From assembly GCF_012927345.1 (NCBI RefSeq), contig NZ_JABBGJ010000016.1, forward strand, positions 1 to 64,000: a DNA stretch of 64,000 nt, read 5' to 3'. Positions within the stretch are counted from its first letter, which is position 1, and each line of letters opens with the position of its first letter. The notes beneath the pieces were generated by a model, which saw only the letters and a list, made by a program, of their open reading frames with translations, was not told the origin of the DNA and ran no database searches. This document shows positions 1-7,798 of this stretch, piece after piece. Both the position numbers and the translations under genes were made by a program. Source of the DNA: Paraburkholderia polaris. Its GTDB lineage: Bacteria; Pseudomonadota; Gammaproteobacteria; Burkholderiales; Burkholderiaceae.

Positions 1-747
1 CGACGCGTTGCCGGCCGTCACCGTGCCGTTTTCCTTCGCGAACACCGGCTTCAACTTGGAGAAGTCTTCTGCCGTTGCGTTCATGCGTGCGTGCTCATCC
101 GTATCGAACACGACGTCGCCCTTCTTCGACGGAATCGTGATCGGCAGGATCTGGTCCTTGAAGTAGCCGCTCGTGATCGCGTTGGCCGCGCGGCGATGCG
201 ATTCGAGCGCGAGTGCATCCTGCGTTTCACGCGAGATCTCGTATTTGCGCGCGACGTTCTCGGCAGTCACGCCCATATGGATCGACTGGAACGGGTCGTT
301 CAGTGCGCCGACCATCATGTCGACGAGGCGCGCATCGCCCATGCGCTGACCGAAGCGCGCAGCCGGCATGGAATACGGCGCGCGGCTCATGTTTTCCGCG
401 CCGCCGCCGATCGCGATGTCGGCGTCGCCGAGCAGCACGCTTTGCGCGGCCGAGACGATGGCCTGCAAGCCCGAGCCACACAGGCGGTTGACAGTCAACG
501 CTGGCGCATGTTGCGCGACGCCGCCGTTGATCGCCGCCACGCGGGCCAGATACATGTCTTTCGGTTCGGTGTGCACGACGTTGCCGAACACTACATGGCC
601 GACCTCGTCGCCCGACACGTTCGCGCGCGCCAGCGCTTCACGCACGACGCGTGCGCCAAGATCGGTCGGCGGAAAATCTTTCAGACTGCCGCCAAAACCG
701 CCGATTGCCGTACGTACACCGCTTACCACCACTACGTCCCGTTCCAT
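1..747 (-). CDS. bktB: Beta-ketothiolase BktB (3' end outside window)
   Basis: Acetyl-CoA C-acyltransferase that condenses or cleaves 3-ketoacyl-CoA. In Ralstonia the close relative BktB makes 3-ketovaleryl-CoA for PHB-co-valerate. The first 249 codons are visible and the reading frame is open to the window edge; thiolases of this family are about 394 residues. The start MERDVVVVSGVRTAIG is the usual thiolase N-terminus, and the acyl-accepting cysteine is Cys90 in NRLCGSG. The GGGAENMSRAPY segment also matches BktB. It lies 65 bp downstream of the sugar kinase on the same strand and is the second thiolase in the window beside phaA. Assignment to bktB rather than another thiolase rests on recalled similarity; the family is certain. 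Confidence 0.85.
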   Translation of the reverse strand, partial: MERDVVVVSGVRTAIGGFGGSLKDFPPTDLGARVVREALARANVSGDEVGHVVFGNVVHTEPKDMYLARVAAINGGVAQHAPALTVNRLCGSGLQAIVSAAQSVLLGDADIAIGGGAENMSRAPYSMPAARFGQRMGDARLVDMMVGALNDPFQSIHMGVTAENVARKYEISRETQDALALESHRRAANAITSGYFKDQILPITIPSKKGDVVFDTDEHARMNATAEDFSKLKPVFAKENGTVTAGNAS

Positions 748-812
748 CGCTCGCTCCTCTCTTTAGTGTCTCAAGATGATCTTGCCCTGACGGGCTGCGC
801 AGCGCGTTGCCG

Positions 813-1838
813 TCAGCCGGCCAGGATGTGTTCGACCGTTGCCCGCGAAGGGATCGGCGCGACCGCGCCGTAACCTTGCGTGGACAGGGCCGCGGCGACG
901 TTCGCATAACGCGCCGCTTGAAAAGGATCGTCACCGGCAACGATGCGCGCGATGAACGCGCCGCCGAAGCAGTCCCCCGCGCCGGTCGCATCGACCGCGT
1001 TGACGACGTGGCCCGGCACGAGACGTCGCTCGTCAGGCGTGGCGATGTACGAGCCTTCCTTGCCGAGCTTGAGCGCCACGACACGCGGGCCGTGTGACAG
1101 CAGAAAATCGACGATCTCGTCGCGGCCGGTCAAGCCGGTGAGTTCGGTGACGTCGTCCCAGCTCGGCAGGCAAATGTCGGTTTGACGAATGGCTTCGAGC
1201 ATCACCGCGCGTGCTCTTGCGAGCGGCCACAGCTTCAGGCGCAGGTTGGTGTCGAAGCTCACGCGCACGCCATTCGCTCGCGCATGCTCGATCGCCGCCA
1301 ACGCGGCGTCGCAGGCGCTCATGCTAATCGCGAGACTGATGCCGGACAGGTGGATGACTTTGGCTGCGGCGATCGCGTCGAGCGGCACATCGTGCGGCGC
1401 GTAGCGGCTCGCGGCCGACCCCGCGCGCAGATAGTCGAACGTGTGACCTGCGGGACCGTGCGAGACGAAATAGACCCCGGTGGACGCGTGCAGATCGACG
1501 CGCACAAGCGACGTCTCAACCTGCTCGCGTTCCCACAGATCGATCAACAAACGCCCGAAATGGTCGCTGCCGACGGCCGACACGAAACCCGTCTTCGCGC
1601 CCTGCCGTGCTGCCGCGATGCAGAAGTTCGACGTATCGCCGCCGAAACCTTGCAGATAGTTCGGCTGATCTTTGGCCGACTGGTTGAATTCGATCATCGC
1701 CTCACCGAGCGCGAGGATTTCGGGGGGCCGGCCTGCCGGGCGCCGGGCTACCGGAGGCCGGCTTTCCGGGCGCCGGGCTACCGGAGGCCGGCTTTCCGGA
1801 GTTCGGGAAGCCGGCGTGCCGGCCATGCTCACCGTCAT
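813..1838 (-). CDS. PfkB-family sugar kinase, probably 2-dehydro-3-deoxygluconokinase
   Basis: ATP-dependent kinase of the ribokinase/PfkB fold, 341 aa. The conserved fold begins near residue 40 (EILALGEAMIEFNQS). The GGDTSNFCIAAARQG glycine motif follows, and the C-terminal signature DATGAGDCFGGAF carries the catalytic Asp. The pattern resembles KdgK, which phosphorylates 2-keto-3-deoxygluconate, but substrate is inferred from family only. The start lies 3 bp past the rimO stop, so it is probably translated from the rimO mRNA. Residues 13-38 are a low-complexity Arg/Pro repeat encoded by a 30-bp tandem repeat, which is not part of the kinase fold. Confidence 0.85.
   Translation of the reverse strand: MTVSMAGTPASRTPESRPPVARRPESRPPVARRPAGRPPEILALGEAMIEFNQSAKDQPNYLQGFGGDTSNFCIAAARQGAKTGFVSAVGSDHFGRLLIDLWEREQVETSLVRVDLHASTGVYFVSHGPAGHTFDYLRAGSAASRYAPHDVPLDAIAAAKVIHLSGISLAISMSACDAALAAIEHARANGVRVSFDTNLRLKLWPLARARAVMLEAIRQTDICLPSWDDVTELTGLTGRDEIVDFLLSHGPRVVALKLGKEGSYIATPDERRLVPGHVVNAVDATGAGDCFGGAFIARIVAGDDPFQAARYANVAAALSTQGYGAVAPIPSRATVEHILAG
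1726..1800. repeat. 30-bp GC-rich tandem repeat inside kinase N-terminus
   Basis: Two 30-bp units (1726-1755 and 1756-1785, differing at two bases) are followed by a 15-bp partial unit (1786-1800). Because 30 is a multiple of three, the array adds ten residues per unit (PVARRPESRP register) to the kinase without shifting frame. The units contain the palindromic stretch CCGGGCGCCGGG, so the single strand could fold. Confidence 0.9.
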
Positions 1839-1841
1839 CGC

Positions 1842-3233
1842 TTAAACCTCGCCCCACAGGTCGTGACCATCGGCGCCGGTAATCTTCACCGAGACGAAAT
1901 CACCGACCTTGTAACGCTTCGACGCCTTGGTGGCCGGTGCGATATACACAACGCCGTCGATCTCGGGCGCATCTGCCGCCGTGCGGCCGATGCCGCCATC
2001 GGCATTGATCTCGTCGACCAGCACTTTCAGCGTCTTGCCGACTTTCTTGGCGATCCGTTTGGCCGACACTTCTTCGGCGACTTCCATGAAACGCGCACGG
2101 CGTTCTTCGCGCACTTCGTCCGGCAATGCGCCGTCGAGTTCGTTGGCGCTCGCGCCTTCGACCGGCGAGTACGCAAAGCAGCCAACCCGATCCAGCTCCG
2201 CCTCGCGAATGAAATCGAGCAGCGTCTGGAATTGCTCTTCGGTCTCGCCCGGGAAACCGGCGATGAACGTGCTGCGGATCGTCAGATCGGGGCACATTTC
2301 GCGCCACGCCTTCACGCGCTCCATCACCTTCTCGGCGTTGGCCGGACGCTTCATGCGCTTCAACACTTCCGGATGCGCGTGCTGGAACGGCACATCCAGA
2401 TACGGCAGCACGTGCCCCTTGAACGGACCTTCGGCCATCAGCGGAATGACTTCATCGACGCTCGGATACGGATACACGTAATGCAAACGCACCCATGCGC
2501 CGTATTGCGCCGCGAGTTCGCCGAGCGCGCCAACCAGATCGGTCATGCGCGTCTTGATCGGCTTGCCGTTCCAGAAACCGGTACGGTACTTGACGTCGAC
2601 GCCGTATGCGCTCGTGTCCTGCGAAATCACCAGCAGTTCCTTCACGCCGGACTTGAACAGGTTCTCGGCTTCGAGCATCACTTCGGCAACCGGGCGCGAC
2701 ACGAGGTCGCCGCGCATCGACGGGATGATGCAGAACGTGCAGCGGTGATTACAGCCTTCGGAAATTTTCAGGTACGCGTAGTGGCGCGGCGTGAGCTTCA
2801 CGCCGGCAGCCGGCACCAGATCGATGAACGGATCGTGCGGCTTCGGCAGGTGATTGTGCACCGCCTGCATCACTTCGCCGAGCGCGTGCGGGCCGGTCAC
2901 GGCCAGCACCTTCGGATGCACTTCTTCGATCAGGTTTGCGCCACTCGCACTCTGCTTGGCACCGAGGCAACCCGTGACGATCACCTTGCCGTTTTCGCTG
3001 AGCGCTTCGCCGATCGCGTCGAGGCTTTCCTGCACCGCTTCGTCGATGAAGCCGCAGGTGTTGACGACGACGAGGTCCGCGCCGTCGTACGTGCCGGAGA
3101 TCTCGTAGCCCTCGGCGCGCAGCTGCGTGATGATTTGCTCGGAATCGACTAGCGCTTTAGGACAGCCGAGGCTGACGAAACCGACCTTCGGAGTCGAAGG
3201 GGTCGGCACGGCGGGGGAAATGGTCTGCGACAT
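1842..3233 (-). CDS. rimO: Ribosomal protein uS12 methylthiotransferase RimO
   Basis: Radical-SAM enzyme that methylthiolates an aspartate of ribosomal protein S12, 463 aa. The N-terminal methylthiotransferase domain carries three cluster cysteines (Cys24, Cys60, Cys89). The radical-SAM triad CxxxCxxC is Cys161, Cys165 and Cys168 in EGCNHRCTFC. A TRAM RNA-binding domain closes the protein (from about residue 395). Length and motif order are those of RimO rather than MiaB. The first 23 codons and about 120 bp upstream exist as a second, degenerate copy in front of dusC. The PfkB kinase follows after 3 bp. Confidence 0.95.
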   Translation of the reverse strand: MSQTISPAVPTPSTPKVGFVSLGCPKALVDSEQIITQLRAEGYEISGTYDGADLVVVNTCGFIDEAVQESLDAIGEALSENGKVIVTGCLGAKQSASGANLIEEVHPKVLAVTGPHALGEVMQAVHNHLPKPHDPFIDLVPAAGVKLTPRHYAYLKISEGCNHRCTFCIIPSMRGDLVSRPVAEVMLEAENLFKSGVKELLVISQDTSAYGVDVKYRTGFWNGKPIKTRMTDLVGALGELAAQYGAWVRLHYVYPYPSVDEVIPLMAEGPFKGHVLPYLDVPFQHAHPEVLKRMKRPANAEKVMERVKAWREMCPDLTIRSTFIAGFPGETEEQFQTLLDFIREAELDRVGCFAYSPVEGASANELDGALPDEVREERRARFMEVAEEVSAKRIAKKVGKTLKVLVDEINADGGIGRTAADAPEIDGVVYIAPATKASKRYKVGDFVSVKITGADGHDLWGEV

Positions 3234-3366
3234 AGGTGGGTCCGGCGTATAGCGGTGACGATGGCGACAAAAGGGGACGGTGCGGCAAGGCTAAGGAGCC
3301 CGACGGCCATGAAGGCCACAGCCCGGACAGTGTCCCGCGCACGCAACCCTTTATTGTACCGCGCCG
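3165..3366. repeat. Direct repeat copy A: rimO 5' end and upstream region
   Basis: Covers rimO codons 1-23 and the whole gap up to the last codons of dusC. By eye it aligns collinearly with 4443-4633, with many conserved blocks and a few small indels. The distal end of both copies is the identical 13-mer ATTGTACCGCGCC. On the minus strand that block reads GGCGCGGTACAAT, a plausible -10 (TACAAT), so the repeat may carry the rimO promoter. I see no good -35 at 16-18 bp. Confidence 0.85.
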
Positions 3367-4403
3367 GCGACCGTGCAGCCGGTCAAGTGGGGAGGCGCTG
3401 CCGGATCGAGCAGGCCGAGGGCCGCGCGTTGATACGCCGGTATCGAGTCGTTGAATTCCAGAGCGCGCTCGATCACCTCGAGAATTTCGCGCGAATCATG
3501 CAGGCGCCGGATGGCTGCATGCAGCTCGGCGGCCTGCGGCCAGGTCCGCTTCAGATAGCTGAGCCACATTTTGACGCGTCCGTGCTCATGGCGGGCCGCG
3601 ACGCGGGCTTGCAGTTTTTTCAGGTAGTCGGCGAGCAGACCCAGCACGGCCGGCCATTCTTCACCGGAAGGCCTCTGATCCATCAGTCCGCGTATGCGCA
3701 AGACCAGGAAAGGATCCGACACGGCGCCCCGCCCGATCATCACGTCCGCGCAGCCGCTGACCGCCCGGCACCGCTCCCAGTCGGCCACCGTCCAGACTTC
3801 TCCATTGGCAATGACCGGCACGTCCACGGCGTCGTCGATACGCGCGATCCACTCCCAGTGGGCCGGCGGCCGGTAGCCATGGTCACGCGTTCTGGCATGC
3901 ACAACGAGAGAGGCGGCACCGCCTTCCGCCAGCGCCGTGGCGCAGTCGATCGCAAGCGAAGTATCGGACACGCCGAGCCGCATTTTTGCTGTCACGGCGA
4001 TGCCGGCGGGCACCGCGGCGCGAACGGACGAAACGATCCGGTTCAGCTGGTCAGGGTGCGCCAGCAGCATCGCGCCGCCGCCGTGCCGGTTGACGACTTT
4101 GGCGGGACAACCGAAGTTCAGATCGAGTCCATGCGGCGACAAACTGGCCGCCTGGGCCGCATTCAGCGCCATCCATTCGGGATCGCTGCCGAGCAGTTGG
4201 ATCACCATCGGTGTGCCGCCGGGGGTACGGCCTCCGTGGAGGACTTCGGGCGTATCCCTCTCGTAGACACGCTCGGGAAGCACCGAGCCCGTCACCCTGA
4301 CGAACTCGGACACGCACCCGTCGAATCCGCCCGTGCTGGTCAATACGTCGCGCAGCACGTAGTCCGCAAGCCCTTCCATGGGCGCAAGAAACAGCTGGCT
4401 CAT
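3351..4403 (-). CDS. dusC: tRNA-dihydrouridine(16) synthase DusC
   Basis: FMN-dependent reductase that makes dihydrouridine at tRNA position 16, 350 aa. It has a TIM-barrel start FLAPMEGLADYVLRDVLT. The catalytic cysteine lies in LDLNFGCPAKVVNRHGGG, followed by KMRLG and the substrate-site stretch HARTRDHGYRPPAHWEWI; the last two resemble DusC more than DusA or DusB. The final codons (AGAVQ, stop) fall inside repeat copy A, and the start codon is 39 bp after the stop of a truncated rimO copy. dusC thus sits exactly between two diverged direct repeats, which suggests it was inserted or duplicated into a phaR-rimO junction. Confidence 0.93.
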   Translation of the reverse strand: MSQLFLAPMEGLADYVLRDVLTSTGGFDGCVSEFVRVTGSVLPERVYERDTPEVLHGGRTPGGTPMVIQLLGSDPEWMALNAAQAASLSPHGLDLNFGCPAKVVNRHGGGAMLLAHPDQLNRIVSSVRAAVPAGIAVTAKMRLGVSDTSLAIDCATALAEGGAASLVVHARTRDHGYRPPAHWEWIARIDDAVDVPVIANGEVWTVADWERCRAVSGCADVMIGRGAVSDPFLVLRIRGLMDQRPSGEEWPAVLGLLADYLKKLQARVAARHEHGRVKMWLSYLKRTWPQAAELHAAIRRLHDSREILEVIERALEFNDSIPAYQRAALGLLDPAAPPHLTGCTVAGAVQ

Positions 4404-4442
4404 GCGAGAACGGCGCCTAAGCTGCTTTTGCGAATCTTGCGG

Positions 4443-4514
4443 TCAGCCAAGGCTGACACATCCGACCCTCGGAATCGAAGGCATGGGCGTGGTAGGGAAA
4501 CGGTTTTGTGACAT
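4443..4514 (-). pseudogene. Truncated rimO 5' copy (23-codon leader ORF)
   Basis: This 23-codon ORF reads MSQNRFPTTPMPSIPRVGCV then SLG and stop. It parallels the RimO start (MSQTISPAVPTPSTPKVGFV, SLGCPK). The TGT codon for the first RimO cluster cysteine is TGA here, and similarity ends at that point. The ORF ends 39 bp before the dusC start on the same strand. It is either a dead remnant or a short upstream ORF translated ahead of dusC. Confidence 0.8.
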
Positions 4515-4633
4515 AGATGGGGTGGGCTTACAGCGGTGGCGACGGCGACAAATGGGATGGCGCGACAAGAGCTGAGGGGACAGGATCACAAGGACCATAC
4601 CCCGCGCCAGCGCACGCAACCCACGATTGTACC
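4443..4633. repeat. Direct repeat copy B: rimO-like 5' end upstream of dusC
   Basis: Diverged partner of 3165-3366, in the same orientation and about 1.27 kb away. Shared blocks include CAGCC-AGGCTGAC, TCGAAGG, GACATAG, GCGCACGCAACCC and the terminal ATTGTACCGCGCC. On the minus strand it places the same TACAAT-containing block about 230 bp before dusC. Confidence 0.85.
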
Positions 4634-4773
4634 GCGCCCACGGCCGTCCGCTCGGCGCTCGGGCCGCCGGTCGCGCCCGGCACCCATTGGCGCGCGACGT
4701 GCACACCCGGCCACCAGGGCCGTGGGGCGGACGCGCCAAGACGCATTCGTCGCGTCGGCGCCGCGCTGCGCGA

Positions 4774-5391
4774 TTACTTCTTCTCCGGCTCCGGATTGCT
4801 TTGCGGATTAGCCGGCGTGACCGGCGCTCCGGCCGCATTCGTTGGTCCACCCGGTGTGAACGGGAAGGTGGCGAACATCGATTTCGCCTGGTTCTGCATC
4901 TGCTCCTGCATCTGCACGAACATGTTCTTCGACTGCTCGATATAGCTGGTCATCATGCCCTGCATCATCGGCGCCTGCATGTTCATGAACTGCGACCAGA
5001 CTTCGGGGTTCATCGCCTTGCCTTCGTACAGGTTCTTCGACTGATCAGCGAGTTTCGCCTGAATGTCGATGAAGGCCTGGATGTTCTTCTCCAGATACGT
5101 GCCCATCATGCCCTGCATCGCGTGGCCGTAGAAACGGATGATTTGCGACAGCATCGACGACGAGAACATCGGCAAGCCGCCGCTTTCCTCTTCGAGAATG
5201 ATCTGCAACAGGATGGCGCGCGTCAGGTCCTCGTTGCTCTTCGCATCGATGACCTTGAAATCCTCCTGATCCAACACGAGCTGCTTAACGTCCGTCAGCG
5301 TGATGTACGTGCTTGTCTCGGTATCGTAGAGTCGACGATTCGGATACTTCTTGATCAATCGTTCGGCTGTTTTCTTTGTAGTAGTAGTCAT
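4774..5391 (-). CDS. phaR: Polyhydroxyalkanoate synthesis repressor PhaR
   Basis: DNA- and PHB-binding repressor that controls phasin and PHB genes and leaves DNA when granules form, 205 aa. The N-terminal PHB/PHA accumulation regulator domain is clear: LIKKYPNRRLYDTETSTYIT near residues 12-31. Two following repeats of the granule-binding domain have hydrophobic Met/Gln-rich helices, and the tail is Pro/Asn/Glu-rich. An upstream in-frame ATG at 5496 would add 35 basic, unconserved residues. The start at 5391 is preferred because MTTTTKKTAERLIKKYPNRR matches the family and AAAGGC precedes it. It is the last gene of phaC-A-B-R. Confidence 0.93.
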   Translation of the reverse strand: MTTTTKKTAERLIKKYPNRRLYDTETSTYITLTDVKQLVLDQEDFKVIDAKSNEDLTRAILLQIILEEESGGLPMFSSSMLSQIIRFYGHAMQGMMGTYLEKNIQAFIDIQAKLADQSKNLYEGKAMNPEVWSQFMNMQAPMMQGMMTSYIEQSKNMFVQMQEQMQNQAKSMFATFPFTPGGPTNAAGAPVTPANPQSNPEPEKK

Positions 5392-5524
5392 GTAACGCCT
5401 TTGAGCGCAAGTTGAGCGCGGAAACGGCGTCATGCCGGCGCACAATCGGGCAATTGTGCAACCGGGACGCCGCCGGAACCATCTGAGCCGAAGCACGCTG
5501 CCTTGTGAGCGGCGCGCCGGAGAC

Positions 5525-6265
5525 TCAGCCCATATGCAAACCGCCGTTCAGCGAAAAATCCGCACCCGTGGAGAAACCCGATTCGTCCGAGGCAAGCCAT
5601 GCCACGATCGAGCCGATTTCCTGCGGCTGGCCGAGACGGCGCACCGGAATCGTCGCGACGATCTTTTCCAGCACGTCCGGGCGGATCGACTTGACCATAT
5701 CCGTGCCGATGTAGCCTGGCGATACGGTGTTAACCGTCACGCCTTTAGTGGCCACTTCCTGCGCCAGCGACATCGTGAAGCCGTGAATGCCGGCCTTCGC
5801 GGTCGAGTAGTTGGTCTGGCCAAACTGCCCCTTCTGGCCGTTCACCGACGAAATGTTGATGACTCGCCCAAAGCCGCGCTCGACCATGCCGTCGATTACC
5901 TGCTTGGTGACGTTGAACAGGCTGGTCAGGTTGGTGTCGATCACCGCCGTCCAGTCTTCGTGCGTCATCTTGCGGAACACGACGTCGCGCGTAATGCCGG
6001 CGTTGTTCACCAGCACATCAATCTCACCGACTTCGGCCTTGACCTTGTCGAACGCCACCTTGGTCGATTCCCAATCGCCGACGTTACCTTCGGACGCGAT
6101 GAAATCGTAGCCGAGCGCCTTCTGCTCTTCGAGCCACTTCACGCGGCGCGGCGAGTTCGGGCCACAACCTGCAACGACCTTGAAGCCCTCTTTGTGCAGC
6201 CTTTGGCAAATGCTCGTGCCGATGCCGCCCATCCCGCCCGTTACGTACGCAATTCGCTGTGTCAT
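5525..6265 (-). CDS. phaB: Acetoacetyl-CoA reductase PhaB
   Basis: NADPH-dependent short-chain dehydrogenase that reduces acetoacetyl-CoA to (R)-3-hydroxybutyryl-CoA, the monomer for PHB. It is 246 aa, the same length as the Ralstonia enzyme. The Rossmann motif is VTGGMGGIG (residues 7-15), NNAG follows, and the catalytic Ser-Tyr-Lys is in SSVNGQKGQFGQTNYSTAK. The start MTQRIAYVTGG at 6265 is chosen over an in-frame start three codons upstream because it matches the family. It lies between phaA (217 bp upstream) and phaR. Confidence 0.97.
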   Translation of the reverse strand: MTQRIAYVTGGMGGIGTSICQRLHKEGFKVVAGCGPNSPRRVKWLEEQKALGYDFIASEGNVGDWESTKVAFDKVKAEVGEIDVLVNNAGITRDVVFRKMTHEDWTAVIDTNLTSLFNVTKQVIDGMVERGFGRVINISSVNGQKGQFGQTNYSTAKAGIHGFTMSLAQEVATKGVTVNTVSPGYIGTDMVKSIRPDVLEKIVATIPVRRLGQPQEIGSIVAWLASDESGFSTGADFSLNGGLHMG

Positions 6266-6482
6266 AAACCACACTCCGTTTTTCGTTTTCGAGGCGCCGA
6301 CCGGCTGCCTCTTCCCTCGCCTGGTGCTTCATCTCCACTGCCGCCGGGCGACCGGCCGACGAGGCCATTGCTCACCGCGCGCCACGTGCTGCCCTGTGAC
6401 TGTGACGCGCGGCAACCCTGCTTACCGCCTGCCAAAACGCACCTAAGCCCATCAAAGCCGGCTTGAGTCCGCTGAAGATCCT

Positions 6483-7664
6483 TCAAGCGCGCTCGAGCGC
6501 CAGCGCCACACCCATGCCGCCGCCGATACACAGCGACGCCAGACCCTTCTTCGCATCGCGCTTCTGCATTTCGTGCAGCAGCGTGACGAGAACCCGGCAA
6601 CCGGACGCGCCGATCGGATGGCCGATCGCAATCGCACCGCCGTTCACGTTGATCTTCGACGTGTCCCAGCCCATCTGCTGATTCACAGCCAGCGCCTGCG
6701 CGGCAAACGCTTCGTTGATTTCCATCAGGTCGAGATCGGCCGGCGTCCAGCCCGCGCGCTCGAGACAGCGGCGCGACGCGGGCACCGGGCCCATGCCCAT
6801 CACCTTCGGATCCAGACCCGAGGTGGCGTAAGCCTTGATGCGGGCGAGCGGCGTGAGGCCAAGCGCTTCGGCCTTCTTCGCCGACATCACCAGCACCGCC
6901 GCCGCGCCGTCGTTCAGACCCGACGCGTTGGCCGCCGTGACCGTGCCTTCCTTCGAGAAAGCCGGCTTCAGACTCCCCAGCGATTCAGCCGTCACGCCGT
7001 GACGCACGAACTCGTCCGTAGCGAAGCGCAGCGGCTCGCCCTTGCGTTGCGGAATGTCGACCGGCACGATTTCGTCGTTGAAACGGCCCGACTTCTGCGC
7101 GGCTTCCGCCTTGTTCTGCGACAGCGCCGCGAATGCGTCCTGCTGCTCGCGCGTGATGCCGTATTCCTTGGCGACGTTTTCCGCCGTCACGCCCATGTGG
7201 TACTGGTTGTACACGTCCCACAGGCCGTCGACGATCATCGAGTCGATCAGCTTCGCGTCGCCCATGCGGAAACCGTCGCGCGAGCCCGGCAGCACGTGCG
7301 GCGCGGCACTCATGTTTTCCTGACCGCCAGCGATCACGATGTCGGCGTCGCCGGCGATGATCGCATTGGCCGCCAGCATCACAGCCTTCAGGCCGGAGCC
7401 GCACACCACGTTGATCGTCATGCCGGGCACGGCCGTGGGCAGTCCCGCCTTGATCAGCGACTGACGCGCCGGGTTCTGGCCCGAGCCTGCCGTCAGCACC
7501 TGCCCCAGGATGACTTCGCTAACCTGCTCAGGCTTCAGACCAGCCCGTTCGAGCACGGCGCGAATCACCGTCGCGCCGAGTTCGGGCGCGGCGATCTTCG
7601 CCAGCGACCCACCGAATTTACCTACTGCCGTACGGGCGGCCGATACGATCACAACATCAGTCAT
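6483..7664 (-). CDS. phaA: Acetyl-CoA acetyltransferase PhaA
   Basis: Thiolase that condenses two acetyl-CoA into acetoacetyl-CoA, first step of PHB synthesis; 393 aa, as in Ralstonia. Nucleophilic Cys88 is in VVCGSGLKAV. The other two active-site elements are the His in NGGAIAIGHPIGASG and the Cys in LCIGGGMGVALA. The start MTDVVIVSAARTAVGKFGG at 7664 fits the family; an ATG seven codons upstream only adds MCPEDME. It is downstream of phaC with a gap of about 135 bp. Confidence 0.97.
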   Translation of the reverse strand: MTDVVIVSAARTAVGKFGGSLAKIAAPELGATVIRAVLERAGLKPEQVSEVILGQVLTAGSGQNPARQSLIKAGLPTAVPGMTINVVCGSGLKAVMLAANAIIAGDADIVIAGGQENMSAAPHVLPGSRDGFRMGDAKLIDSMIVDGLWDVYNQYHMGVTAENVAKEYGITREQQDAFAALSQNKAEAAQKSGRFNDEIVPVDIPQRKGEPLRFATDEFVRHGVTAESLGSLKPAFSKEGTVTAANASGLNDGAAAVLVMSAKKAEALGLTPLARIKAYATSGLDPKVMGMGPVPASRRCLERAGWTPADLDLMEINEAFAAQALAVNQQMGWDTSKINVNGGAIAIGHPIGASGCRVLVTLLHEMQKRDAKKGLASLCIGGGMGVALALERA

Positions 7665-7798
7665 TTCCATATCCTCCGGGCACATCGGCCGAATACGCCG
7701 TAGCCCGTCAAGTTAAAAATCTTGTTGCTCATGCGCCCGTGCCTATCCGGACGCGCATTCATACCGCCAAACAACCGCGCCTTCAGGCGCGCTACAAC

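Noticed and set aside
1182..3152. 656-codon open frame on the plus strand
   Set aside because: Antisense to rimO and the sugar kinase; composition is Arg/His-rich and matches no family. It is a by-product of high GC.
3165..4633. Direct repeats around dusC considered as target-site duplications of a mobile element
   Set aside because: At ~190 bp and strongly diverged they are far too long for a target-site duplication, and no transposase or integrase is present.
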